Source: Hyphomonas atlantica corrig.
Lineage (GTDB): Bacteria; Pseudomonadota; Alphaproteobacteria; Caulobacterales; Hyphomonadaceae
Direction of reading: 5' to 3'
Assembly (NCBI RefSeq): GCF_000682715.1
Contig: NZ_AWFH01000045.1
Location: 185,507 to 249,506 of the forward strand
DNA length: 64,000 nt
Below the pieces are notes generated by a model. The model did no database searches. It had not been told where the DNA came from and saw nothing but the letters and a program-made list of their open reading frames with translations. Shown one piece after another: positions 46,431 to 55,216 of the stretch. A program made the translations under genes and the position numbers. The first letter of the stretch is position 1; every line of letters starts with the position of its first letter.

Positions 46431-47942
46431 TTAGGCCGAAATCACCTCAAGGCCGCCCATGTATCCGCGCAGGGCTTCCGGGACGGTAATGGAGCCGTCT
46501 TCATTCTGATAGTTTTCGAGGATCGCCACGAGTGTGCGACCGACGGCGAGGCCGGAGCCGTTCAGCGTGTGGACGAATTCAGGCTTCGCGCCCGCTTCCG
46601 GGCGATAGCGGGCATTCATGCGGCGGGCCTGATAGTCACCACAGTACGAGCACGAACTGATCTCGCGATAGGTGTCCTGACTCGGCAACCAGACTTCGAG
46701 GTCATAGGTCTTGCGCGCCCCTGCCCCCATATCGCCCGCGCAGAGCAGCATCCGGCGGAACGGCAGGTCGAGCTTTTTCAGGATTGCCTCGGCGCATTCC
46801 GTCATGCGCTCCAGTTCCTTCAGCCCCTCATCCTGGTTCGCGACGACAGAGACCATCTCGACCTTGTTGAACTGGTGCAGCCGGATCATGCCCTTCGTGT
46901 CGCGTCCTGCACTGCCCGCTTCCGAACGGAAGCAAGGCGTGTGCGCGGTGAAGCGTTTGGGCAGCTCTCCGGGTTCGAGGATGGTCTCGCGGACAATGTT
47001 GGTTAGCGGAACTTCGGCGGTGGGGATGAGGTAGTGAGAAGTGTCGCGGTCAACCCACTCTGGTTTCAAACTTAGATCCTCTCTTTGGAGAGCCTTGGCA
47101 ATCTCGCCAGCGCGCTCCAACCTCGTAGCTTGTTCGTACCCTGCCTCATCAAGCTGTTCAACAAGATGCTTTTCGAGCGGAGTGTTTGCATTGCCTTGGA
47201 ATGCATTCATGAATGCAATCATCGAAGACTTCATGCCTTCGACAAACTCTTCTCGAATGTTGGGATTTTCAGTCTTGAATAGGTCTTCTTCAAACTTCGG
47301 AAGCTGCCCCGTCCCAACCAAGGCTTGATCTTTCACCAGCAGCGGCGGCGAGCATTCCGTGTACCCATGCTCTTCGGTCTGCACGTCCAGCATGAAGGCG
47401 GCGAGGGCGCGTTCGAAGCGCGCAAGCTTGCCCTTCAGCAACACAAAGCGCGCGCCGCTCATCTTGGCAGCGGTCTCGAAATCCATCATGCCGAGCGCTT
47501 CGCCGAGATCGGCATGGTCTTTCACATCGAAGGCAAAGGATTTCGGCTCGCCCCAGCGGGCTTGCTCCACATTGCCGTCTTCGTCCTGCCCTTCCGGCAC
47601 TTCGTCCAGCGGGATGTTCGGCAAGCCATAGAGCAGATCGTCGAGCAGTTTGCGGGCGGCCTCTTCCTGTTCGCCTGCCGCTTCAATCGTGTCCTTGGCG
47701 TCGGCCACGACCTTGCGCAGGCGTTCAAACTCTGCCTCATCACCCGAGGCCTTCGCCTTGCCGATCAGTTTGGAGGTTTCGTTACGAGCCTTTTCGGCTT
47801 CCTGCTTGTCGGTCACCGCCGTACGCACAGCGCCGTCATGCGCCAGGATCTCGTCCACGGAGTCGCCAAGGCCCGGCTTCTTCCGGTTCCAGGCGGCGCG
47901 GAACGCGTCGGGATTGTCTCGGATGGCGCGGATATCGAACAT
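46431..47942 (-). CDS. serS: Serine-tRNA ligase with a large internal insertion
   Basis: 503 residues against the usual 420-430. The N-terminal coiled-coil arm, the [12 protein letters not shown] block, motif 2 ([28 protein letters not shown]) and motif 3 ([19 protein letters not shown]) are intact, so activity is expected. The extra length is mostly one segment, residues about 225-302 (nt 47037-47270), inserted between EDLFKT and [13 protein letters not shown]. This segment is Glu/Lys/Asn-rich and the DNA there is visibly AT-richer than the rest of the gene. SerRS charges tRNA-Ser. It is the fourth gene of a tatA-tatB-tatC-serS order. Confidence 0.92.
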   Translation of the reverse strand: MFDIRAIRDNPDAFRAAWNRKKPGLGDSVDEILAHDGAVRTAVTDKQEAEKARNETSKLIGKAKASGDEAEFERLRKVVADAKDTIEAAGEQEEAARKLLDDLLYGLPNIPLDEVPEGQDEDGNVEQARWGEPKSFAFDVKDHADLGEALGMMDFETAAKMSGARFVLLKGKLARFERALAAFMLDVQTEEHGYTECSPPLLVKDQALVGTGQLPKFEEDLFKTENPNIREEFVEGMKSSMIAFMNAFQGNANTPLEKHLVEQLDEAGYEQATRLERAGEIAKALQREDLSLKPEWVDRDTSHYLIPTAEVPLTNIVRETILEPGELPKRFTAHTPCFRSEAGSAGRDTKGMIRLHQFNKVEMVSVVANQDEGLKELERMTECAEAILKKLDLPFRRMLLCAGDMGAGARKTYDLEVWLPSQDTYREISSCSYCGDYQARRMNARYRPEAGAKPEFVHTLNGSGLAVGRTLVAILENYQNEDGSITVPEALRGYMGGLEVISA

Positions 47943-48031
47943 GGCTGTCGTCCTGTCTGGTCAGTCGGGCAATGCTCTAATCCGCACCGCGCCAGCCTGC
48001 AACCGTGGGATATGCTTAGCAGCCTGCCTGA

Positions 48032-48853
48032 TTAGGCGGCGTCGGCGTCTGCCTCGGCCTGCTTCTTCTCGATCATCTTCACGCACCAGATCGAAATCTC
48101 ATACAGGCAATAGACCGGAATGGTCAGCAAGACCTGCGAGATCATGTCTGGCGGGGTGAAGAAGGCTGAAAATGCCAGGATGGCGACAATCGCATATTTC
48201 CGTCCCTTGGAGAGGGCGTCAGACGACACAACGCCAATCTTGCCCAGAAGGGTCAGAACAACCGGCAACTGGAACGAAATGCCGAAGGCCAGCATCAGCG
48301 CCATGACGAGAGACAGATAATCCGCGACTTTCGGCAACATGGTGATGTTGGCGATGTCGCTGTCTGGAATCTCCATCCCGACCGTGAAACGCGCCAGCAT
48401 GGGCAACATCAGGAAATAGACGAAAGTGGCCCCCGCTACGAACAAGACAGGCGCGAAGACGAGATAAGGCCAGAACGCCCCCCGCTCATTCTTGTAGAGC
48501 CCCGGCGCCACGAATTTGTAGAGCTGCCAGGCCATGAATGGAAACGCCAGAAAGATGCCGCCGAACAAGGCCAGCTTCAGCTTGGCGAAGAAGAATTCCA
48601 TCGGCGCGGTGTAGACAAATTCCAGCTTCGACCCGCGGATCGATTCCGCCATCAGCGCGAAGGGCGCGAGCAGCAGCTCGAAGATTTCCTGCGCAAAGAA
48701 GAAGCAGGCAATTGTGCCGACCATCAGCGCCACAAGAGACTTGATCAGGCGCGAGCGCAGCTCTGTCAGATGCTCCAGCAGGGGCGCGCGGCTTGCTTCG
48801 ACTTCATCATCAAGGATCTCAGGCTGTTCGTCTTTCGGCGGGACGGTGTTCAC
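48032..48853 (-). CDS. tatC: Sec-independent translocase TatC
   Basis: 273 residues with six membrane helices. HLTELRSRLIKSLVAL, the signal-peptide-binding N-terminal region with its Glu-Leu-Arg, and SLVMALMLAFGISFQLPVVLTLLGKIGVV are TatC signatures. With TatA and TatB it exports folded proteins. The start is GTG overlapping the tatB stop (GTGA). The C-terminus is Ala/Lys-rich. Confidence 0.95.
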   Translation of the reverse strand: MNTVPPKDEQPEILDDEVEASRAPLLEHLTELRSRLIKSLVALMVGTIACFFFAQEIFELLLAPFALMAESIRGSKLEFVYTAPMEFFFAKLKLALFGGIFLAFPFMAWQLYKFVAPGLYKNERGAFWPYLVFAPVLFVAGATFVYFLMLPMLARFTVGMEIPDSDIANITMLPKVADYLSLVMALMLAFGISFQLPVVLTLLGKIGVVSSDALSKGRKYAIVAILAFSAFFTPPDMISQVLLTIPVYCLYEISIWCVKMIEKKQAEADADAA

Positions 48854-49215
48854 GTGGCATCCCCCCCGGTTTTCGGTGCGGTGTCAGGCGCGTCGCTCCC
48901 AGCTTCAGGCTCTGGCGCGGAGGTCTTTTCCATAACGGCGGAATTCACATCCGCCTCGAACGCGGCAAGATCGTCCTGCGCCTCTTTCATCGTGTTCTCG
49001 CGCTTGAGGTCTTCGATCTCCTTGCGGAGTTCGTCCAGCTCACTCTGGCGGGCAATGTCTTCGAACGCGGCCTGGAATTCCCGCGCCATTGCGCGGCCCT
49101 TGCCGACGAACTGGCCGATTCGGCGCATCATCATCGGCAGGTCCTTCGGGCCGACAATGATCAGCGCCGCAAGGCCCAACAGCAAAAGCTCGGAAAACCC
49201 GATTCCGGGCAGCAT
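48850..49215 (-). CDS. tatB: Sec-independent translocase TatB
   Basis: 121 residues: one membrane helix at the N-terminus (FSELLLLGLAALIIVGP), a short hinge, then an amphipathic helix (RRIGQFVGKGRAMAREFQAAFED) and an acidic disordered tail. This matches TatB. It is between tatA and tatC, with a 24-base gap to tatA and a GTGA overlap with tatC. Confidence 0.94.
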   Translation of the reverse strand: MLPGIGFSELLLLGLAALIIVGPKDLPMMMRRIGQFVGKGRAMAREFQAAFEDIARQSELDELRKEIEDLKRENTMKEAQDDLAAFEADVNSAVMEKTSAPEPEAGSDAPDTAPKTGGDAT

Positions 49216-49239
49216 ATTAAGCGCCCTCCAGTCGGCAGC

Positions 49240-49455
49240 TTATGACGAGGCCTTCGTCTCGTCCTTTTTTGGGGTGACGTCGACCATCTCGTCCTTCTCG
49301 ACGGATTTGGTCTCTTCTTCGTCCTTCAGGCCCTTGCGGAAAGCGCCAATGCCCTTGGCCATATCACCCATGATGGACGAAATCCGGCCCCGACCACCGA
49401 ACAGGAGAAGCGCGACGACCACAACGATCAGCAATTGAATCCAGCTTGGCGACAT
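49240..49455 (-). CDS. tatA: Sec-independent translocase TatA
   Basis: 71 residues from ATG 49455 (GAGGAGAG upstream). The N-terminal helix [20 protein letters not shown] and the amphipathic [27 protein letters not shown] follow the TatA plan; the tail is short and charged. TatA forms the protein-conducting oligomer. A longer open frame upstream has no coding support. Confidence 0.93.
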   Translation of the reverse strand: MSPSWIQLLIVVVVALLLFGGRGRISSIMGDMAKGIGAFRKGLKDEEETKSVEKDEMVDVTPKKDETKASS

Positions 49456-49535
49456 GCGTCTCTCCTCGAAGATTTCCCGACATATATACAGCAGCCCACG
49501 CTGGAACAATGGCCCGGAGCTGCTAAAGAACAGCC

Positions 49536-50312
49536 ATGCGTATCGCCACATGGAATGTCAACTCGATCAAGGCCCGCCTTCCCACAGTGTTGGAAGTGCT
49601 GGACGCCATCAATTGTGATGTCGTCTGCCTTCAGGAAATCAAATGCGAGACGAATGCGTTTCCGTATATGGAGCTGGAGGAGCGGGGCTGGAACTGTGAA
49701 GTGCTCGGCCAGAAGAGCTATAATGGCGTTGCCCTGCTCTCGAAGCACGAGATCGAGGACGTCACCAAGGGTCTGCCGACCATCGAGGACGAACAGGCGC
49801 GCTATATCGAGGCGCTGATCCTCGCCGACCGCCCGATCCGGGTTGGCGGGCTCTATCTGCCAAACGGCAATCCGGCGCCCGGCCAGAAATACGACTACAA
49901 GATGGAATGGATGGACGCGCTTGAACAGCATGCGCGCGCCCTGCTGAAACAGGACGAAGCCTTTGTCCTGTGCGGCGACTACAATTGCATTCCTACGCCG
50001 GAAGACTGCTGGGATGAAACCGTCTGGCAGGATGACGCGCTCGCCCTGCCCCAGACGCGGGCCGAATTCCGGAAACTGAAATATCTCGGCCTCGCCGACG
50101 CGTTTGAGTTAACCGACAACCGGGCGCATCAATACACGTTTTGGGACTATCAGGGCGGCGCCTTCAAGAAGGATCACGGGATCCGAATCGACCACCTGCT
50201 CTGCTCTCCACAGGCTTGCGACAGGCTCCAGTCGGTGGAGATCTATCGCAAGGCCCGGGAACTTGAGAAGCCATCCGACCATGTGCCCGTGATTGGCACG
50301 TTTGAAGACTAG
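49536..50312 (+). CDS. xthA: Exodeoxyribonuclease III
   Basis: 258 residues with the standard ExoIII motifs: [21 protein letters not shown] (metal-binding Glu), [18 protein letters not shown] (DxN) and a C-terminal RIDHLL and SDHVPV. It removes nucleotides at abasic sites and 3' ends. It is divergent from tatA and converges with the GH9 gene, with its stop 3 bases from that gene's stop. Confidence 0.95.
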   Translation: MRIATWNVNSIKARLPTVLEVLDAINCDVVCLQEIKCETNAFPYMELEERGWNCEVLGQKSYNGVALLSKHEIEDVTKGLPTIEDEQARYIEALILADRPIRVGGLYLPNGNPAPGQKYDYKMEWMDALEQHARALLKQDEAFVLCGDYNCIPTPEDCWDETVWQDDALALPQTRAEFRKLKYLGLADAFELTDNRAHQYTFWDYQGGAFKKDHGIRIDHLLCSPQACDRLQSVEIYRKARELEKPSDHVPVIGTFED

Positions 50313-50315
50313 GCC

Positions 50316-52232
50316 TTATTCGGCGCGGTCGATGTCATCGGCCCAGGCCGCAAGCCAGAAGGTCACTGCCTGCCAGTTGATGGCAACTTCGTTCAGGGAG
50401 TACGCATCGACATGATCGGCGTAGCAGGTCTGGGCGTGGCACTGATCGAAGATCACGCGCGCAACAGGTCCGGCAGGATCGGTATTGTTCGGACCGCCCG
50501 CGACAGCGCCGGGTGGCGGTAGCGGATAACCTTCATACTGAGCTCCGGCCCAATGGCGGTGATGCGGCGCCTTGAAGGCGTTTTCGCCATGACCGGCAAC
50601 GTATGAGAGGTCGCGGGGATTCCGACCGAGAACGTAGTCCAGCAGGTCCAGAGCGCCATCACGATACCGCGTGTCTCCAGTCAAATCATACGCGGTGCCA
50701 AGCATGACGCCGCGATTGCCCAGCAAGCCCATCGAGCCCCACGGCCAGACACCGCGGCTCATCGGGATCTGATAGCCTTCAAACCTGGTCTGCTGGACAT
50801 ATCCGTTTGTGGTGTTCAATAGCGCAGCCTGAGCTTCGGCCCGAATATCCTCGTCCGGTGCAAACCGGGACAGGGTGAGAATTCCATAGCCTGATGTCGC
50901 GCTCCAGGAAGGTTGCTGATACTCACTGATCGGCCACTGATCCAGCTCCGACTGGTATCGCTTCAGATCGTCTGCATACTTGGCCGCGCCTGTTGTGGCG
51001 TACAGTTCAGCAGCTGCCCAATAGAACTCTTCCCGCACATCCGTGGACCCGTACGGTCCGCTTCCGGGAATGTTGTCGTACGCGTAAACATCCGGCAGGC
51101 GTTGAGCTGCCTTGTAGGCGCGCTTTGCTGCGGACAGACATTTGTTCGCATAGGCATCATCGATTCCCTGGAAAACACGGGCGCACTGCGCGCCCACCGC
51201 GGCAACATGAAGGGTCGCCGCCGTTGATGGAGGCGCCAGCGCACGCGCACGATTGCTCTCATGTGGCATGACGGGAAAGTCCGGCCAGCTCGTATCGCCG
51301 GACTTGTGATGCACCATGCCCGACACATCGGTGAGTTCGGGCTCAGCGGTTTCCCATTGGCCGGACATGTTTCCCCGAAGAATGGGGGCTTCCATACCCG
51401 GCTTTGCCTGCATGCTCAGCATATAGTCGATGTTGACCCGTGCCTCATCCAGCAGGTCATTCAGGCCGTTCCCGGATTCCGGAAGATTGGCTGCGCCGTC
51501 TTCAAACCCTTTCGTGCCGCGCTCATAGGCGTTCAGCAGCGCCCACACGCTGACACCACCATTCACGACATATTTGCTGTGGTCGCCGGCATCATACCAT
51601 CCGCCACTGACATCCAGCTTGTAGTCACATCCCGGCCATTTGACGTCATATTTGTCCGTGCCGGAAAAGCAGGTCAGCAATTCTCGTTCATGGCCGGCAG
51701 GGCGCGCCCATTGCTGGCCGCCCGCATATTCCGCTTCAATCGGAACAGCGACGCGATTGTGATAGAAATAACGGAGCGTATCGTATTTCAGCTTGTTGAA
51801 GACGTTCTCAGAGACATCGAAAGGGTGGCTCTTGCCGACACCTTCGACGTCGAGAACCAGCTGGGTCGCCGGGGTCCTCAGAGCATCTGTGATGACCAGC
51901 TGAATGTTGGCATTGGAGCCCTCATGGAAGCCTTGAGGAATTGTCATGCCTTCGGCGGCAACGGCCCCGTTGGGCGCGAGAATTCGCCAGTTCAGCGGTT
52001 CGGCAATATCCGTTTCAGCAATACCGACAAAAGTGTAGCCAGGCCGAATGCCGGTCTGGGTGGCTCGCACAGGATTACGCGGCGCATTGAATGCGTTGAG
52101 ATATTCCTGCTGGCGAGCCGAAATTTGCGCGGCAGCTGCGCTTGCACCATCATCCTGTGGCGCGGTTGCGCACCCTGCCAATAACAGCGCTGAAGCCAAT
52201 GAGGCGAAAGAAACATTCTTGAGCGAGACCAT
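50316..52232 (-). CDS. Glycoside hydrolase family 9 endoglucanase-like lipoprotein
   Basis: 638 residues. A lipoprotein signal (LLLAGC, Cys21) is followed by an N-terminal Ig-like region (about 50-150) and a GH9 catalytic domain: SGGWYDAGDHSKYVVNGG carries the catalytic base aspartates, ARHPHHRHWAG-like segment (here KAPHHRHWAGAQ) the active-site His/Arg, and LNEVAINWQA the catalytic acid Glu. GH9 enzymes cleave beta-1,4-glucans such as cellulose, or act as exo-glucanases. No cellulosome or CBM was recognised. It is the only polysaccharide-degrading enzyme in the window. Confidence 0.88.
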   Translation of the reverse strand: MVSLKNVSFASLASALLLAGCATAPQDDGASAAAAQISARQQEYLNAFNAPRNPVRATQTGIRPGYTFVGIAETDIAEPLNWRILAPNGAVAAEGMTIPQGFHEGSNANIQLVITDALRTPATQLVLDVEGVGKSHPFDVSENVFNKLKYDTLRYFYHNRVAVPIEAEYAGGQQWARPAGHERELLTCFSGTDKYDVKWPGCDYKLDVSGGWYDAGDHSKYVVNGGVSVWALLNAYERGTKGFEDGAANLPESGNGLNDLLDEARVNIDYMLSMQAKPGMEAPILRGNMSGQWETAEPELTDVSGMVHHKSGDTSWPDFPVMPHESNRARALAPPSTAATLHVAAVGAQCARVFQGIDDAYANKCLSAAKRAYKAAQRLPDVYAYDNIPGSGPYGSTDVREEFYWAAAELYATTGAAKYADDLKRYQSELDQWPISEYQQPSWSATSGYGILTLSRFAPDEDIRAEAQAALLNTTNGYVQQTRFEGYQIPMSRGVWPWGSMGLLGNRGVMLGTAYDLTGDTRYRDGALDLLDYVLGRNPRDLSYVAGHGENAFKAPHHRHWAGAQYEGYPLPPPGAVAGGPNNTDPAGPVARVIFDQCHAQTCYADHVDAYSLNEVAINWQAVTFWLAAWADDIDRAE

Positions 52233-52316
52233 CGGTTGAGTCCAATTTCTGCATGATTTTGAACTCTACCATGCAATTTCAGGACCACTCAGCGAAGATC
52301 CAACCGTCTATTCCCG

Positions 52317-53093
52317 CTAATTTACCGAACCGTACTCGGCGCCCGCCTCATCGAAATAGGCCCGCCAGAAGGCTTTCACGTCCGCGACGGGCAGGTCATA
52401 AATCTGGCGGGGAACGATCCGCGCGACGACCTCAGCCTCATCCAGTCTCGGTTTCAGTTCGGCCAGTTCGCTATCCAGATACGCTTCGTAATCTGCCCCG
52501 GCCCGGTAGAAGCTGAACCCGTCAGAGTGCTGCATCAGGTCTGACACCAGAACCACTCTGCGGCCGCGTTCGCCTGGCTGAAAGTCAGCGCGATCTGCAA
52601 CAGAATAAACAGCTTCGATCAGAGGTGAGCTGGGCTGACGCGTGTCCATGAGGGCCGCTTCCACGCTCTCCAGCAGAGGCGCATAGAACTGCCCCTGCCA
52701 AGTCTGCTCTACCATTTTCGGATTCTGGAAGATCGGATTTGCCTCGGACGCGCTCCCCGGCGAGCAGGCATAATGCACCACTTTGGGATCGTAGGGGCTG
52801 ACCGCATTCGGGATCATGACGGTGAGCCGGCCATATTTCGGCAAGGCACGCGCCTCGGCGTCGACGAATTCATAAACCCAATCCAGATCATTTGGATTGA
52901 AGGGGTCCGATTGATCGATCAGGATGATCGTGTGGGCCGGATCATTCCGGTCAACCCGGCAACTGGTCTCCGCCATCAGCGTGGGCGGCTGGTTGAACGC
53001 CACCAGGGCGAACAATGCAAAGACAACCCCAAGCATCAGCGCGATCATTCCGCGCCAGAACCATGGGCCTCGGTCACTTCTGCGACGTGGCAT
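52317..53093 (-). CDS. Membrane-anchored protein with VWA-like motif (unknown)
   Basis: 258 residues with one N-terminal membrane helix (about residues 14-33). The soluble part contains TIILIDQSDPFN and RRVVLVSDLMQHSD. The first resembles a metal-binding DxSxS motif of a VWA-like fold, reading DQSD here. A periplasmic orientation is likely from the basic Arg-rich tail before the helix. No named family was recognised. It is 15 bases after the upstream gene and probably an operon with it. Confidence 0.6.
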   Translation of the reverse strand: MPRRRSDRGPWFWRGMIALMLGVVFALFALVAFNQPPTLMAETSCRVDRNDPAHTIILIDQSDPFNPNDLDWVYEFVDAEARALPKYGRLTVMIPNAVSPYDPKVVHYACSPGSASEANPIFQNPKMVEQTWQGQFYAPLLESVEAALMDTRQPSSPLIEAVYSVADRADFQPGERGRRVVLVSDLMQHSDGFSFYRAGADYEAYLDSELAELKPRLDEAEVVARIVPRQIYDLPVADVKAFWRAYFDEAGAEYGSVN

Positions 53094-53108
53094 CCCTGTC
53101 TACTCCTC

Positions 53109-54695
53109 CTAGGCGCGGCGAGCCTGATCAACGGGGACATGTGTTGCCCCTTTGGCGTCGCGGACCTTGCTGATTTCGTCAGCAACTTTCTTCTCGATGG
53201 AAGACAAGCCCTTCTGGACTTGCTGGATGTGCTGTTCAAGCCATTCCCTGGTCTGGTTCAGGGCCTTGATGTTATTGTCGATCGCCGCAATCGCCTTGTT
53301 GGCCTGCTCGCGTTCCTTTGAATAATCGAAGGGCGGCAGTTGCGGTGTGACGATTTCGCTAAAGTATTCCGGGCAAGGCGCCTGATCGCCCAGCCGGTCC
53401 CGATTGGCATTGCGGGCGCGGCGGTGAGCCTGACGGTATGCCACTTTCAGGCTGCGCTCCTGATCAGCTGCGCGGGCCGCGATGGCGGATGCGTAATCAC
53501 GGCGCGTTTCCAGCAAATTCATCGCTTTTTCGATCTCGCGTTTCGCCGCAACGTGACGCGATTGCTGAGTCTCGAACCAGAGACGGCAATTCGAGAAATA
53601 GTCAGACAGGTCATCGCGAACGCCATTGCGGACCTCCTGACGACGCTCATAGGCGCGGCGTTCTTTCCGCCAGACGCGGCCATACCCCGGATAACGATCG
53701 GAGATACGATCATAGCCCTCATATATGGCCAGGCCGAACACGGCGAGCCCCATGAAAAGCAGGCCAAGGGCCAGGAAGCTCTCCAGCGCGAAGATGTTGG
53801 GGAACATTGACGAGATGACTTCGCCCGGCGCGATAGAGAACATCGAGAATGAGCCCAGCGTTCCGGCTTCGGTGGCGGCGAGCAGGCCAAGTTCCACGGC
53901 GTCCCTGAAATGGGCAACGAAGAAGTTCAGGAAAATGCCGGCGAGAATGAAGATCATCGCAATGGCACCGCCCATGATCTTCGCTGGCAGCGCCGGGTGA
54001 TTGAGATAACGCAAGCCGAAGAAGCCCGCGATCACGCCAAACACGACGTTCACAGCAGACACACCGAACGCGATCATCAGGCCGCCCATCAGGCCATTTG
54101 CCTGAGCGTCCTTGAACAACAGCGCGTTGAAACCGCCTTCAAGGATCATGATGAAAATCAAGATCGCGACGGCCTGCTCGACATTCTTCTTGATGTCCGG
54201 CGTCCGGTCGCCGATTCGATCACCGTGGCGCAGCTTGAACTGCTGGAGCTCGATGATCGCGGCCGAATGAGTTTCCTTCGCCTCGTTCACATCATCCAGT
54301 TCGTAGTGGCGATATTCGTTTTCTTCCGTCTTGATCGCCTCACGCAATTGGTCGGGATAAATGTCGATGGGCGTGTAGTCAGCAATATAGTTGCGGACAG
54401 ACGCAGCCGTCGTGGTCAGCCATGTGCCGAGGCCCCGGCGAACGTCTTCTGCGCGTTCAGCAATCTGCTGTTCGCATTCGCTCCACTCATCAGGGGTCGC
54501 AGCCTCAGACATGGGCAGGCCATCACGCCCGTCCTTCTTTGCGGTCACCTTGGTGATCTGGCGACTCAACCCGAGATATCCCTGGGCGCGCTTGCCCTTC
54601 AGACCATGATCAGAAAGGTCGTTGCGAATCTCCAGCGGCTTCACCTTTGTCTGGCATCCAACGTCTGCGCCCCAGCGCACAGCTTTCTTTGACAT
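53109..54695 (-). CDS. Large membrane protein with four helices and coiled coils (unknown)
   Basis: 528 residues from ATG 54695 (AGAGGATGTAGC upstream). There is a basic N-terminal region (1-170), four membrane helices at about 174-194, 202-228, 239-261 and 303-325, and a long charged helical C-terminal part (330-528) with probable coiled coils. No family was recognised. It forms a pair with the downstream VWA-like gene. The layout (large membrane protein plus anchored VWA-like partner) suggests an envelope-located complex; no function can be stated. Confidence 0.6.
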   Translation of the reverse strand: MSKKAVRWGADVGCQTKVKPLEIRNDLSDHGLKGKRAQGYLGLSRQITKVTAKKDGRDGLPMSEAATPDEWSECEQQIAERAEDVRRGLGTWLTTTAASVRNYIADYTPIDIYPDQLREAIKTEENEYRHYELDDVNEAKETHSAAIIELQQFKLRHGDRIGDRTPDIKKNVEQAVAILIFIMILEGGFNALLFKDAQANGLMGGLMIAFGVSAVNVVFGVIAGFFGLRYLNHPALPAKIMGGAIAMIFILAGIFLNFFVAHFRDAVELGLLAATEAGTLGSFSMFSIAPGEVISSMFPNIFALESFLALGLLFMGLAVFGLAIYEGYDRISDRYPGYGRVWRKERRAYERRQEVRNGVRDDLSDYFSNCRLWFETQQSRHVAAKREIEKAMNLLETRRDYASAIAARAADQERSLKVAYRQAHRRARNANRDRLGDQAPCPEYFSEIVTPQLPPFDYSKEREQANKAIAAIDNNIKALNQTREWLEQHIQQVQKGLSSIEKKVADEISKVRDAKGATHVPVDQARRA

Positions 54696-54856
54696 GCTAC
54701 ATCCTCTTAACAACACACCGCGTTTCATTAACTTTCGCGAAGATGGGCTGCCTTGGTTACTGAAGCGTGAAAACCGGCGCGGTTAATGCGTATCGTAATG
54801 TAATTGGCACAGCTTCATGCTTGCGGCGTTCATTTCGAAAATGTAACAGCGTAACC

Positions 54857-55159
54857 ATGAGCTTTCATCGCCATCGGACCCTCTATCTGGCCCTTCTGGC
54901 AGCGCTGTTCGTTTTCGTGCAGGCGCACGCACTCAGCCATGCGGCGGAGCATGGAGATGAACCGCATGACCATTACGGCGCAGCATGCGAACTCAGTGTG
55001 ATTGCCACAGATCAGATCCTGTTGCCCGCGGCGCCAAGCGAGCCATTCGTCTTGCCGCCTGCGCCCGGCGCGACTGAGCCCTGTATTTCTGCCGCGAACT
55101 GGACCCGTCCGCCGGGGCGCGCGCCGCCTCCGCGAAGTCCTCCATCCCTTCAGCAATAG
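54857..55159 (+). CDS. Small secreted His-containing protein before the TonB receptor
   Basis: 100 residues: a signal peptide (YLALLAALFVFVQAHAL) then HAAEHGDEPHDHYGAACELSV and a C-terminal Pro-rich RAPPPRSPPSLQ. Such small proteins with an RxPPP-like end are common upstream of metal-related TonB receptors (DUF2946-like, placed tentatively). The His/Glu cluster could bind metal. Its stop is 57 bases before the receptor start, fitting cotranscription. An upstream start at 54767 is less likely. Confidence 0.6.
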   Translation: MSFHRHRTLYLALLAALFVFVQAHALSHAAEHGDEPHDHYGAACELSVIATDQILLPAAPSEPFVLPPAPGATEPCISAANWTRPPGRAPPPRSPPSLQQ

Positions 55160-55216
55160 AAACCATTTGTTCCCGCCTTCGGGCGGCACGTCTATTGTCT
55201 GAAGGACCCTCCAATC

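Noticed and set aside
47037..47270. Intein in serS
   Set aside because: Segment is only about 78 residues, does not start with Cys/Ser and does not end with His-Asn; splicing motifs are absent.
54730..54856. Zur box upstream of the zinc receptor operon
   Set aside because: GTAATGTAAT-like bits occur but no palindrome matching the alphaproteobacterial Zur consensus could be drawn.
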